Assembly: GCA_903879825.1 (NCBI GenBank)
Contig: CAIRND010000103.1
Location: 1-9,723 of the forward strand
Source of the DNA: an uncultured Geobacteraceae bacterium
GTDB taxonomy: Bacteria; Desulfobacterota; Desulfuromonadia; Geobacterales; Pseudopelobacteraceae
DNA: 9,723 nt
Reading direction: 5' to 3'
Position 1 is the first letter of the stretch. Every line of letters starts with the position of its first letter. Of the stretch, positions 1-6,117 are shown one piece after another. The position numbers were made by a program, and so were the translations under genes. The notes below the pieces were generated by a model that saw only the letters and a list, made by a program, of their open reading frames with translations, had not been told where the DNA came from and did no database searches.

Positions 1-28
1 CAGCGCCGCATACGGCTATCTTAATCAT
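1..28 (-). CDS. dapB: 4-hydroxy-tetrahydrodipicolinate reductase, N-terminal start only (partial)
   Basis: Only the first nine complete codons are inside the window. Read on the minus strand from the ATG at 28-26 they give MIKIAVCGA, the characteristic beginning of DapB and the first part of its dinucleotide-binding Rossmann fold, whose glycine-rich loop normally follows at once. DapB reduces the DapA product with NAD(P)H in the second step of the diaminopimelate/lysine pathway. The ATG overlaps the TGA of the upstream Uma2-family gene (ATGA, 25-28), and an AGGAG ribosome-binding site lies 7 bases upstream at 36-40. The position downstream of lysA and dapA supports the call strongly even though so little protein is visible. 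Most of the gene lies past the left edge. Confidence 0.85.
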
Positions 29-588
29 GTATCTGCTCCTTCGAATATATCCCCGTGGGTAAGTCTGCAACCAACACTTTCAAATACGACATCACCCCGG
101 TTCGGGAAATCATGCAGCACCCATTCTGCCGCCTGATTTTTGCGGTATAACCAGATCTTATGCCGTTCCGGGTCAACAAGTACATATTCTTTTAATTCCA
201 CAATATGGCGATAAAACTCGAACTTAAGTCCACTATCATAACTGGAGGTGGAGTCAGACAGGACCTCGACAATCAGAGAGGGATGTTCCAGAAAAAGATC
301 CGCTTTGGCATCCCGTTCGTCGCAACTGACCATCACATCAGGGTAAAAGTAGGCATCAACCGCGTTAACCTGCAACTTCATGTCGGACATATGAGGCCGA
401 CAGGGCTTACCCTTTAACAGATGATGCAATTCTGAAAAAATATTACCCGCCACAATCGAATGCGTCTGCCGGACACCAACCATGGCAAACACCTCGCCTG
501 CCAGGTATTCATGTTTGTCCGTCTGAAGCGCTTCCCATGCCAGATATTGTTCTCTGGTGAAATGCAATTTTTCTGCTGTTTGTCCCAT
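25..588 (-). CDS. Uma2 family (DUF820) putative PD-(D/E)xK endonuclease
   Basis: The 187-residue protein has the full Uma2 layout: an N-terminal HEYLAGEVFAM segment (residues 26-36) with the family's conserved glutamate, H43 and N49 in the following helix, a YPDVMV strand (82-87, candidate metal-binding Asp84), IVEVLSDST (106-114, candidate Glu108), D118 and K122, then EYVLVDPE (134-141). These fit the restriction-endonuclease-like fold assigned to the family. The biological role of Uma2 proteins is poorly defined, and nuclease activity is inferred from the fold. The ATG at 588 is preferred over a TTG two codons upstream because GGAGG at 595-599 is correctly spaced for the ATG. The gene sits 24 bases after dapA and overlaps the dapB start by 4 bases, so it is co-transcribed with lysine genes to which it has no obvious functional link. 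It looks intact. Confidence 0.85.
   Translation of the reverse strand: MGQTAEKLHFTREQYLAWEALQTDKHEYLAGEVFAMVGVRQTHSIVAGNIFSELHHLLKGKPCRPHMSDMKLQVNAVDAYFYPDVMVSCDERDAKADLFLEHPSLIVEVLSDSTSSYDSGLKFEFYRHIVELKEYVLVDPERHKIWLYRKNQAAEWVLHDFPNRGDVVFESVGCRLTHGDIFEGADT
36..40 (-). promoter_or_regulatory. Ribosome-binding site for dapB
   Basis: AGGAG on the minus strand, seven bases before the dapB ATG at 28. It lies inside the 3' end of the Uma2-family coding sequence. It shows that dapB has its own good initiation signal as well as the ATGA overlap. Confidence 0.7.
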
Positions 589-594
589 GAGCAA

Positions 595-599
595 CCTCC
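595..599 (-). promoter_or_regulatory. Ribosome-binding site deciding the Uma2-family start
   Basis: GGAGG on the minus strand, six bases before the ATG at 588. The alternative TTG at 594-592 would directly abut this site, so the ATG is the better start. Confidence 0.7.
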
Positions 600-612
600 A
601 CGAACCAAAAAG

Positions 613-1488
613 CTATATCAGGTTGTACTCTTTCATGATTGCAGCAAGTTTGGCCTTATTCGCCTCACCCATCTCGCACAGTGGCAGACGGACATCAGCC
701 GAGGCTTTTCCCATAAGCTCCAACGCCGTCTTGACCGGCACCGGGTTGCTCTCGATAAACATGGCGCTGCCGATTTTAAGCGTTTTAAGGTGCAGCTGGC
801 GCGCGGTTTCAAAATCTCCGGCAAAAAACGCATCCACCAGGTCAGCAACAGTTCGCGGCATAATGTTAGCCAGCACGGAGATAACTCCTACGGCGCCACA
901 GGCCATCATTGGGAATGTGATGAAATCGTCGCCGGAAAAAACGGCGATCTTGTCTCCGCACAGGGCGATGACTTCTGAACCTTGCTGGAGTGAACCGGTC
1001 GCTTCTTTGATGGCGACAATGTTGGCATGTTCTGCCAATCGGGCGACAGTCTCAGGGAGCAGGTTGATGCCGGTACGGCCCGGAACATTATACAGGATCT
1101 GCGGCAATGCGACGGCATTGGCAACGGCCATGTAATGGCGATAGAGCCCTTCCTGGGTTGGTTTATTGTAGTACGGAGTCACCAGCAGGGCGCCATCAGC
1201 ACCGACATCCTTGGCTTTCTGGGTCATCTCTATCGCTTCAGCAGTACAGTTGGAGCCGGTACCGGCGATGACAGGGACACGCTTTGCAACCTGTTCAACA
1301 ACGGTTTTAACAACCGCCAGGTGTTCATCATAATCAAGAGTTGAGGATTCACCAGTGGTGCCGCACGGTACGATGGCATCGGTACCGTTTTCTATCTGGA
1401 ATTCGACCAACTCCCGAAGCTTTTCAAAATCTACCGCGCCATCTTTTTTGAATGGCGTCACAATTGCTACAATACTTCCCTTGAACAT
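613..1488 (-). CDS. dapA: 4-hydroxy-tetrahydrodipicolinate synthase
   Basis: The 291-residue protein has the usual DapA length and is a complete TIM-barrel aldolase-family enzyme. It condenses pyruvate with aspartate semialdehyde, the first committed step to diaminopimelate and lysine, in the cytoplasm. Visible hallmarks are GTTGES (43-48, catalytic Thr44/Thr45), PYYNKPTQEG (105-114, Tyr107), YNVPGRTG (133-140, Tyr133 and the carboxylate-binding Arg138) and AIKEATG (159-165), where Lys161 forms the Schiff base. These numbers match the E. coli enzyme. Of the E. coli lysine-inhibition residues, His56, Asn80 and Glu84 are present, while position 53 is Tyr and position 49 is Ser, so feedback inhibition is possible but not certain. 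AGGAGGT at 1497-1503 precedes the ATG by 8 bases. The gene follows lysA after 34 bases, in the same operon. Confidence 0.98.
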   Translation of the reverse strand: MFKGSIVAIVTPFKKDGAVDFEKLRELVEFQIENGTDAIVPCGTTGESSTLDYDEHLAVVKTVVEQVAKRVPVIAGTGSNCTAEAIEMTQKAKDVGADGALLVTPYYNKPTQEGLYRHYMAVANAVALPQILYNVPGRTGINLLPETVARLAEHANIVAIKEATGSLQQGSEVIALCGDKIAVFSGDDFITFPMMACGAVGVISVLANIMPRTVADLVDAFFAGDFETARQLHLKTLKIGSAMFIESNPVPVKTALELMGKASADVRLPLCEMGEANKAKLAAIMKEYNLI

Positions 1489-1496
1489 AACGGAAT

Positions 1497-1503
1497 ACCT
1501 CCT
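1497..1503 (-). promoter_or_regulatory. Ribosome-binding site for dapA
   Basis: AGGAGGT on the minus strand, eight bases before the dapA ATG. It is a near-perfect Shine-Dalgarno match in the short lysA-dapA gap. No terminator-like hairpin was seen in that gap. Confidence 0.7.
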
Positions 1504-1522
1504 GGTTTATTCTTGACCTCAT

Positions 1523-2776
1523 TTACAGAAACGAAGCGATCTTTTCACCCTTGATCAAATCTTCAATGGTTTCCCGCTCACGAATTACCTCGAACGTATC
1601 TCCCTTGATCATCACTTCCGCAACACGGGGGCGACTGTTATAGGAGCTGCTCATGGCAAAACCGTATGCGCCGGCAGACGTAAAGGCCATCAGGTCACCC
1701 TGCTTGAACATCGGGACTTCGCGATCTTTTGCAAGAAAATCGCCTGACTCACAGATAGGGCCGACGATATCGGCGACGATCATACCATCCTGATCTTTCT
1801 CGACCGGCAACACGCCGTGAAACGAGCCATACAGAGCGGGACGCGCCAGATCATTCATGCCGGCATCGATCATGATAAAATGTTTTTCGTCGCGGGCTTT
1901 GGTGTACAGGCATTTTGAAACAAGTATTCCGGCATTGCCGACAATGTTGCGCCCCGGTTCAAAAATCAGATGCATGCCAAGATCCTTAGTGGCTGCCATG
2001 ATCTCTTTGCCGTAATCGGCCGGAACGGGTGGTTCTTCATCATTATACTGAATTCCGAGTCCACCGCCGCAGTCGAAATATTTCAGGTCAATGCCCTCCC
2101 CGCGCAGCTTGGCGATCATGATCTTAAGCTTTTCGATGGAATCTACGAACGGGTTGACCTTGGTCAACTGGCTGCCGATGTGCATATCAATGCCGATCAC
2201 GCTGATACCGGGGAGAGACGTCGCACGGGTATACTCAGCCATGGCGCGTTCGATGGTGATGCCGAACTTGGCATTTTTCAGGCCGGTAGTGATGTAGGGA
2301 TGTGTACCCGGATCAACATCCGGATTGACGCGGATTGCAATACCGGCATTTTTACCCATACGGGAGGCGATTTCGGAAATCCGGGTCAGCTCCTGCTCAG
2401 ATTCTACATTGAACATCAATATACCGGTGTTAAGAGCATATTCAATCTCGTGATCCATCTTGCCGACCCCCGAGTACACCACTTTACCAGGGTCTACGCC
2501 GGCTGCAAGCGCGCGGTAGAGTTCGCCACCGGAGACGATGTCAACCCCGCCGCCCAGATTGATAAACGTTTTCAGCACTGATTGAGTGGAGTTGGCTTTA
2601 ACGGAATAGCAGATGGTGTGGGCAACACCGGCGAAAGAGTCGTCAAACGCTTTGAAGTGTCGTACCAGTGTGGCATGTGAATATGCATAGAATGGGGTGC
2701 CGACCGCAGCGGCGATCTTTTTGAGAGCGACGTCCTCTGCGTAAAGTTCGGTTCCCTTGAACTGAAAATGATTCAT
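1523..2776 (-). CDS. lysA: Diaminopimelate decarboxylase
   Basis: The 417-residue protein is a full-length fold-type III PLP enzyme that decarboxylates meso-diaminopimelate to L-lysine, the last pathway step. Visible motifs are CYSVKANS (56-63), with Lys60 as the PLP Schiff-base lysine; HIGSQ (199-203); the phosphate-binding glycine run GGGLG (237-241); EPGR (273-276); CESGD (342-346), carrying the active-site Cys from the partner subunit; and GAYGFAMSSSYN (369-380), with Tyr371 near the cofactor. The frame stays open 63 codons upstream of the chosen ATG. That extension has no LysA-like content and crosses the promoter and the neighbouring gene's 3' end. The ATG at 2776 has AGGAGG six bases upstream and gives the expected MNHF start. 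It is the first gene of the lysA-dapA-uma2-dapB operon. Confidence 0.98.
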   Translation of the reverse strand: MNHFQFKGTELYAEDVALKKIAAAVGTPFYAYSHATLVRHFKAFDDSFAGVAHTICYSVKANSTQSVLKTFINLGGGVDIVSGGELYRALAAGVDPGKVVYSGVGKMDHEIEYALNTGILMFNVESEQELTRISEIASRMGKNAGIAIRVNPDVDPGTHPYITTGLKNAKFGITIERAMAEYTRATSLPGISVIGIDMHIGSQLTKVNPFVDSIEKLKIMIAKLRGEGIDLKYFDCGGGLGIQYNDEEPPVPADYGKEIMAATKDLGMHLIFEPGRNIVGNAGILVSKCLYTKARDEKHFIMIDAGMNDLARPALYGSFHGVLPVEKDQDGMIVADIVGPICESGDFLAKDREVPMFKQGDLMAFTSAGAYGFAMSSSYNSRPRVAEVMIKGDTFEVIRERETIEDLIKGEKIASFL

Positions 2777-2782
2777 TACTTG

Positions 2783-2788
2783 CCTCCT
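2783..2788 (-). promoter_or_regulatory. Ribosome-binding site deciding the lysA start
   Basis: AGGAGG on the minus strand, six bases before the ATG at 2776. It fixes the lysA start and rules out the 63-codon upstream extension of the open frame. Confidence 0.75.
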
Positions 2789-2826
2789 ATTTGAAATAAT
2801 AGCTTCATCAGATAAAAAAGTGGATA

Positions 2827-2856
2827 TTTGTAGCACGGGAGGTGGCTGTAAGTCAA
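2827..2856 (-). promoter_or_regulatory. Putative sigma70-type promoter for the lysine operon
   Basis: On the minus strand TTGACT (2856-2851, 5 of 6 to the -35 consensus) is followed after 18 bases by TACAAA (2832-2827, 4 of 6 to the -10 consensus). It sits in the 118-base gap between the GGDEF gene stop and lysA, about 50 bases upstream of the lysA ATG, with A/T-rich sequence just downstream. The gap is too short for a full lysine riboswitch and shows no such fold. The call rests on consensus matching by eye only. Confidence 0.5.
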
Positions 2857-2894
2857 AAAATAAGGTGAAATTGGGAGGACGTTTCAGCCGGCAA

Positions 2895-3902
2895 TCAGAA
2901 CGGAGCGGCGGCCGACACGCCATTGCGGCCCGCTGATTTGGCACGATAGAGAGCCTCATCGGCACGTTTCAACAGTGTTTCATCACTGTCTTCGCCGCAC
3001 GCCTCGGCCACCCCGATTGAGAGTGTCATGGCAAGCGTTGCATCATCGAGAATGAAACGGCTTGCGCGCACCTCTTCACACAGCTTCCAGGCAACTTCTG
3101 TCGCCGCCGCTACGTCAGTTTTTATCAGGATAAGCGCATATTCATCGCCGCCAAAACGGGCAAAAAAGTCACTACCACGAAGAGAAGCTTTGATCTTCAG
3201 GGCAACTCCCTTTAAAACCCTGTCGCCAGCCGGGTGACCGAAAGAATCATTGATCGCTTTAAAATTGTCGAGATCGATCATCAAAAGAGAGAACGGATCG
3301 CCGTAGCGTTTCCGTAAGCTAATCATCTCATTCAGCTTTTCATCAAAATAGCTGCGGTTTGCCAACTGGGTTAACCCGTCAACCCGAACCGCCGTGCGCA
3401 GATCCTCAATCTGGTGCTGCTGTTCCGACAGTACCGCCTGTGATTTGACCAACTCACCCTTTAGCACCGCATTGCTCGAAATCACACGATCAACCTCCGT
3501 CATCAAAAGAGACTGAGCCTCGTTCAAGTCGGTCGGCAGCTCCATCGTATTGATAGCGCTTTTCACGTCTCCAAGTACCTGTGAGGAGTCACTGGCAGCC
3601 TTATCGGATCGCTGAATATTTGATGTCATAATCAGCAGGATGTTTCTGATTGTCTGAGCAGAATCGTACAGATTCTGTTCGCGCGGATCGATCGGCGGCT
3701 GCGGAGCAGGCGCGATCTCCTCAGGCTCCACGGTCACTTCCGCTGTCCTGCGAAACGCTCCCGGTAACTTTGAAAACGCTCGCTTAATCACACCTAAAAT
3801 ATCCAGATTATCTCCCGAATTGATCTTCAAGGCGACAAAAAGGACCATCATACCGGCTAACAGTCCGGAACCAAAAACGAGAAGATATGTTGTAATACTC
3901 AC
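2895..3902 (-). CDS. Membrane-anchored GGDEF diguanylate cyclase
   Basis: The 335-residue protein has one N-terminal hydrophobic helix (about residues 5-26), a basic then Pro/Glu-rich stretch (about 40-72), a helical, probably coiled-coil linker (about 76-172) and a C-terminal GGDEF domain. The domain opens with DGLTQLANR (175-183), contains MIDLDNFKAIND (208-219) and FGHPAGD, and has GGDEY (251-255) at the active loop. GGDEY is a mild variant of GGDEF that keeps the key glycines and acidic residues, so synthesis of c-di-GMP from two GTP is likely. An RGSD motif (242-245), five residues before GGDEY, is a canonical I-site, implying product inhibition. The start is taken as GTG at 3902, with AGGAGGA six bases upstream; a TTG nine codons further up lies upstream of this site. 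No PAS, GAF or other sensor domain is recognisable. Being next to the export cluster is suggestive but unproven as a link. Confidence 0.93.
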   Translation of the reverse strand: MSITTYLLVFGSGLLAGMMVLFVALKINSGDNLDILGVIKRAFSKLPGAFRRTAEVTVEPEEIAPAPQPPIDPREQNLYDSAQTIRNILLIMTSNIQRSDKAASDSSQVLGDVKSAINTMELPTDLNEAQSLLMTEVDRVISSNAVLKGELVKSQAVLSEQQHQIEDLRTAVRVDGLTQLANRSYFDEKLNEMISLRKRYGDPFSLLMIDLDNFKAINDSFGHPAGDRVLKGVALKIKASLRGSDFFARFGGDEYALILIKTDVAAATEVAWKLCEEVRASRFILDDATLAMTLSIGVAEACGEDSDETLLKRADEALYRAKSAGRNGVSAAAPF

Positions 3903-3908
3903 GGAAAA

Positions 3909-3915
3909 TCCTCCT
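3909..3915 (-). promoter_or_regulatory. Ribosome-binding site deciding the GGDEF gene start
   Basis: AGGAGGA on the minus strand, six bases before the GTG at 3902-3900. It supports initiation at GTG rather than at the upstream in-frame TTG at 3929-3927, which lies on the wrong side of this site. Confidence 0.7.
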
Positions 3916-3938
3916 GAATAGTGTTGCAAAGAGGAAGC

Positions 3939-3966
3939 ATTGTAATCGTTCTTGACAGAGTATCAA
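3939..3966 (-). promoter_or_regulatory. Putative sigma70-type promoter for the GGDEF gene
   Basis: On the minus strand TTGATA (3966-3961, 5 of 6 to the -35 consensus) and TACAAT (3944-3939, 5 of 6 to the -10 consensus) are separated by 16 bases. They end about 37 bases before the GTG start, in the 100-base gap after the M50 gene. This suggests the GGDEF gene can be transcribed independently of the export cluster. The call is by eye, and read-through from the export operon remains possible because no convincing terminator is seen. Confidence 0.5.
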
Positions 3967-3967
3967 G
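3951..3967. repeat. Short inverted repeat over the GGDEF promoter -35 region
   Basis: CTTGA (3951-3955) and TCAAG (3963-3967) form a perfect 5-base dyad with a 7-base spacer, covering the -35 box and part of the promoter spacer. It could be an operator half-site pair. A dyad this short can arise by chance, and it does not have the spacing of an FNR box. Confidence 0.25.
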
Positions 3968-4002
3968 TACTTTATTACACGGCGAGAGTCGCGATGCGCC
4001 CG

Positions 4003-6117
4003 TTAAAAACCGATTTCACGTATGACCACCGCATACGCATGACGGATCAGCTCCACCACTGTGGCACTTTTATCTGCCTCAATATGCGCAACGCCCTTTA
4101 GTTTCAGCAGGGGCACCTGTGCCGGAGAGCAACCATCCATGCGAACACGAAAAATGGGCGCATCCGGAACGGTAACACCCTGGGCATCGGTACGCGAAGC
4201 GATCGATCCGCCATATGTTGAAGCCAGAAACGGTTCATCAATGAGAGGAATATTTATCCGGTCAACCTCGGTAACCTGACAGGCAAACACGCCAAATTCA
4301 AGGGCATCAGGGATAAATCGTGCCGCAGCCCCAACTTTGATCCGCTCTAGTTCCCGTTCACTTACGTACGCATCGACCCGGTTCCTGCTGGTGTCGGCAA
4401 TGACATAGAGCGGTTCTTTGCGTGCCAGCCAGGCGCCAGCGGCAAGTTCGTCATTGCGTGCGACTATAACGCCATCAAACGGAGCGCGGAGTGCAAGCCG
4501 TCCCATTACATCCTGCAAACCGGAAAGCTCTGTGGTGCCGGCTTCCAAGCGGCGATTGAGTACGTTGCCCTGACTCAGGAGTTTTTCGTCAAAAGTCTGC
4601 TGGGCAGCCTGCCAACGGGATATTTCCGTTGAAGCCTTTACCTGACGGCTCTGCTGATCCATATCGGGAGAACTCATCTGCAGGAGCAACTCTCCCGCCT
4701 GCACTTTTTTCATATCCCCGACTGACTCGCCAATTACCATCGCCGCAAAGGGGGCCGACACCTGCTGTTCTCTGGCTGCAGACAACGCGGCTGGTGCGGA
4801 TAAAGTGCCCTTACGGGGGACAGCGAAAAAGAGAATGAGAGCGGCTACCACCAGCACACTTCTGAAGGCGCTGAGATTAAATCGTAATGTGCTCCGTAAT
4901 TGCCACCATGTCGCGATCTCTTTGTACATGGGGTGAACAATAAACCAGCCGATCTCAACTGCAAACAAAAAGATGCCGAGCGCCTTGAAAAAATAGTGGT
5001 ACACCATTACGGCAATGCCGAAAAAAACAACGAGCCGGTAAACCCATACAAAGAAAGCGAACAGTATCAAAAAGAGCTTGAGCCGCACAGACGCCGGCTC
5101 AGGCGGCGGTGTACCCAGGCCGAAAAGCCACTCCCTCATCCACCATCGGCCGAAGGCGAAAGAGCGTTGATGCAGGTTGGGCAGTCGCAGAAAGTCGGAA
5201 AGGATGAAGTACCCGTCAAAGCGCATGAACGGACTGGCGTTGAGCGCAATGGTCATGATCCAGGTCGTTGTCGCCAGAATAAAGGCTGCCCCCCGCAGCG
5301 GCCCTTCCGGCATCAATAGCCAGGCCCAGAGAGCGACCAGGGCCAGCAACAGCTCTGCGGCTATGCCGGCAATTCCTATGGCCAGCCGTTGGCTGCGGGA
5401 GGTCAGTTTCCACGCTTCGTTGGTATCGGTATAAAGCATGGGCGTCAGAACAACGAGCGCGAACCCCATCGAGGGTATACGGCAGCCGTAGCGATGTGCG
5501 GTGAACGCATGACCAAGTTCATGAATGATTTTGGCGATAGGAATGGCGCAACCAACGATGAGTATCCCTTCCAGGCTGCGATACGCGGAGAAGGAGTGGA
5601 GAAAAACATCCCAGCGGTGCGAGACCAGATACAACGCCACCAGCGCAACAGCCGCCACCGCAACGAGAAATGAACGGGAATACAGGAAGCGGACGTATGG
5701 TGCGGTTTTATTAAGAAATTGTTCCGGCTGAACCACAGGGATGCGAATAAACAGATAATTATGCAGGAGCCACAAGAACCATCCGGGACGGCTGGCAGTG
5801 TGAGCCGATACTATTCTTTTATTTTCTGAGGTGCTTGAGGTTTGCAGCAGGAAGTTTTGTGTCAGAAAAGCAATCATGCCACACACATCCTGCTCTGTGA
5901 TCGTCAGAGTAGTTTCCTGATTTACCGCAGCAACAACACTCTGAACAGAACCACGATCCCAGCGTGACAGGATTTCAAAAGCGGGCCATCCCAGCAGGTA
6001 AAACTTGTTGGCGGGGGGATCGTGCAGCGTCCACCCCGGGGTGCCATCCTCTGCAGGCGGGGCGGGAAAAAGGGCAAGTTCCTGACGCAGCAGCGGGAGC
6101 GGAATATCCTCTACCAT
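4003..6117 (-). CDS. PqqD-like / M50 zinc metalloprotease / HlyD adaptor fusion protein
   Basis: The 704-residue protein has three parts. Residues about 7-95 resemble a PqqD-like winged-helix domain (FYLLGWPAFEILSRWD at 39-54, then a helix ending FLTQNFLLQ). Residues about 145-435 form a polytopic membrane region with spans near 149-166, 182-198, 216-230, 245-270, 275-293, 345-373, 376-396 and 418-434. It carries HELGH (199-203, zinc ligands His199 and His203, catalytic Glu200) and NASPFMRFDGYF (293-304), whose Asp301-Gly302 gives the third M50 zinc ligand. Residues about 448-700 form a HlyD/biotinyl-lipoyl-like adaptor, with lipoyl halves near 452-482 and 541-575, a short hairpin and a C-terminal barrel, probably periplasmic. 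This matches proteins annotated as putative peptide zinc metalloproteases. Its ATG overlaps the upstream stop by 7 bases (ATGGTAG, 6111-6117) and no Shine-Dalgarno is visible, implying coupled translation. Whether it cuts the exported substrate or is only a structural inner-membrane component is unknown. Confidence 0.88.
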   Translation of the reverse strand: MVEDIPLPLLRQELALFPAPPAEDGTPGWTLHDPPANKFYLLGWPAFEILSRWDRGSVQSVVAAVNQETTLTITEQDVCGMIAFLTQNFLLQTSSTSENKRIVSAHTASRPGWFLWLLHNYLFIRIPVVQPEQFLNKTAPYVRFLYSRSFLVAVAAVALVALYLVSHRWDVFLHSFSAYRSLEGILIVGCAIPIAKIIHELGHAFTAHRYGCRIPSMGFALVVLTPMLYTDTNEAWKLTSRSQRLAIGIAGIAAELLLALVALWAWLLMPEGPLRGAAFILATTTWIMTIALNASPFMRFDGYFILSDFLRLPNLHQRSFAFGRWWMREWLFGLGTPPPEPASVRLKLFLILFAFFVWVYRLVVFFGIAVMVYHYFFKALGIFLFAVEIGWFIVHPMYKEIATWWQLRSTLRFNLSAFRSVLVVAALILFFAVPRKGTLSAPAALSAAREQQVSAPFAAMVIGESVGDMKKVQAGELLLQMSSPDMDQQSRQVKASTEISRWQAAQQTFDEKLLSQGNVLNRRLEAGTTELSGLQDVMGRLALRAPFDGVIVARNDELAAGAWLARKEPLYVIADTSRNRVDAYVSERELERIKVGAAARFIPDALEFGVFACQVTEVDRINIPLIDEPFLASTYGGSIASRTDAQGVTVPDAPIFRVRMDGCSPAQVPLLKLKGVAHIEADKSATVVELIRHAYAVVIREIGF

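Noticed and set aside
460..1344. Several plus-strand open frames of 105-192 codons opposite dapA and the Uma2 gene
   Set aside because: They lie antisense to a gene with fully recognisable DapA or Uma2 motifs, lack ribosome-binding sites and read as low-complexity shadow translations.
1970..2581. 203-codon plus-strand open frame opposite lysA
   Set aside because: It is antisense to a complete LysA with all active-site motifs. The translation resembles no family I know and has no initiation signal.
2777..2894. Lysine riboswitch upstream of lysA
   Set aside because: The gap is 118 bases and already holds a promoter and ribosome-binding site, leaving too little leader for an L-box. No matching fold was seen.
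2777..2965. N-terminal extension of lysA to an upstream in-frame ATG
   Set aside because: The extension overlaps the GGDEF gene and the predicted promoter, has no LysA similarity, and a strong ribosome-binding site sits just before the ATG at 2776.
3951..3967. FNR/CRP-family binding site
   Set aside because: The arms resemble the FNR half-site TTGA/TCAA, but the total spacing is one base too long and the inner positions do not match.
3968..4002. Intrinsic terminator after the M50 gene
   Set aside because: Only a weak, bulged 5-pair GC stem (around 3980-4002) can be drawn, with a large loop and no T-run following it on the minus strand.
4900..5319. 139-codon plus-strand open frame opposite the M50 gene
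   Set aside because: It is highly charged and proline/arginine-rich, opposite hydrophobic membrane segments, as expected for an antisense shadow.
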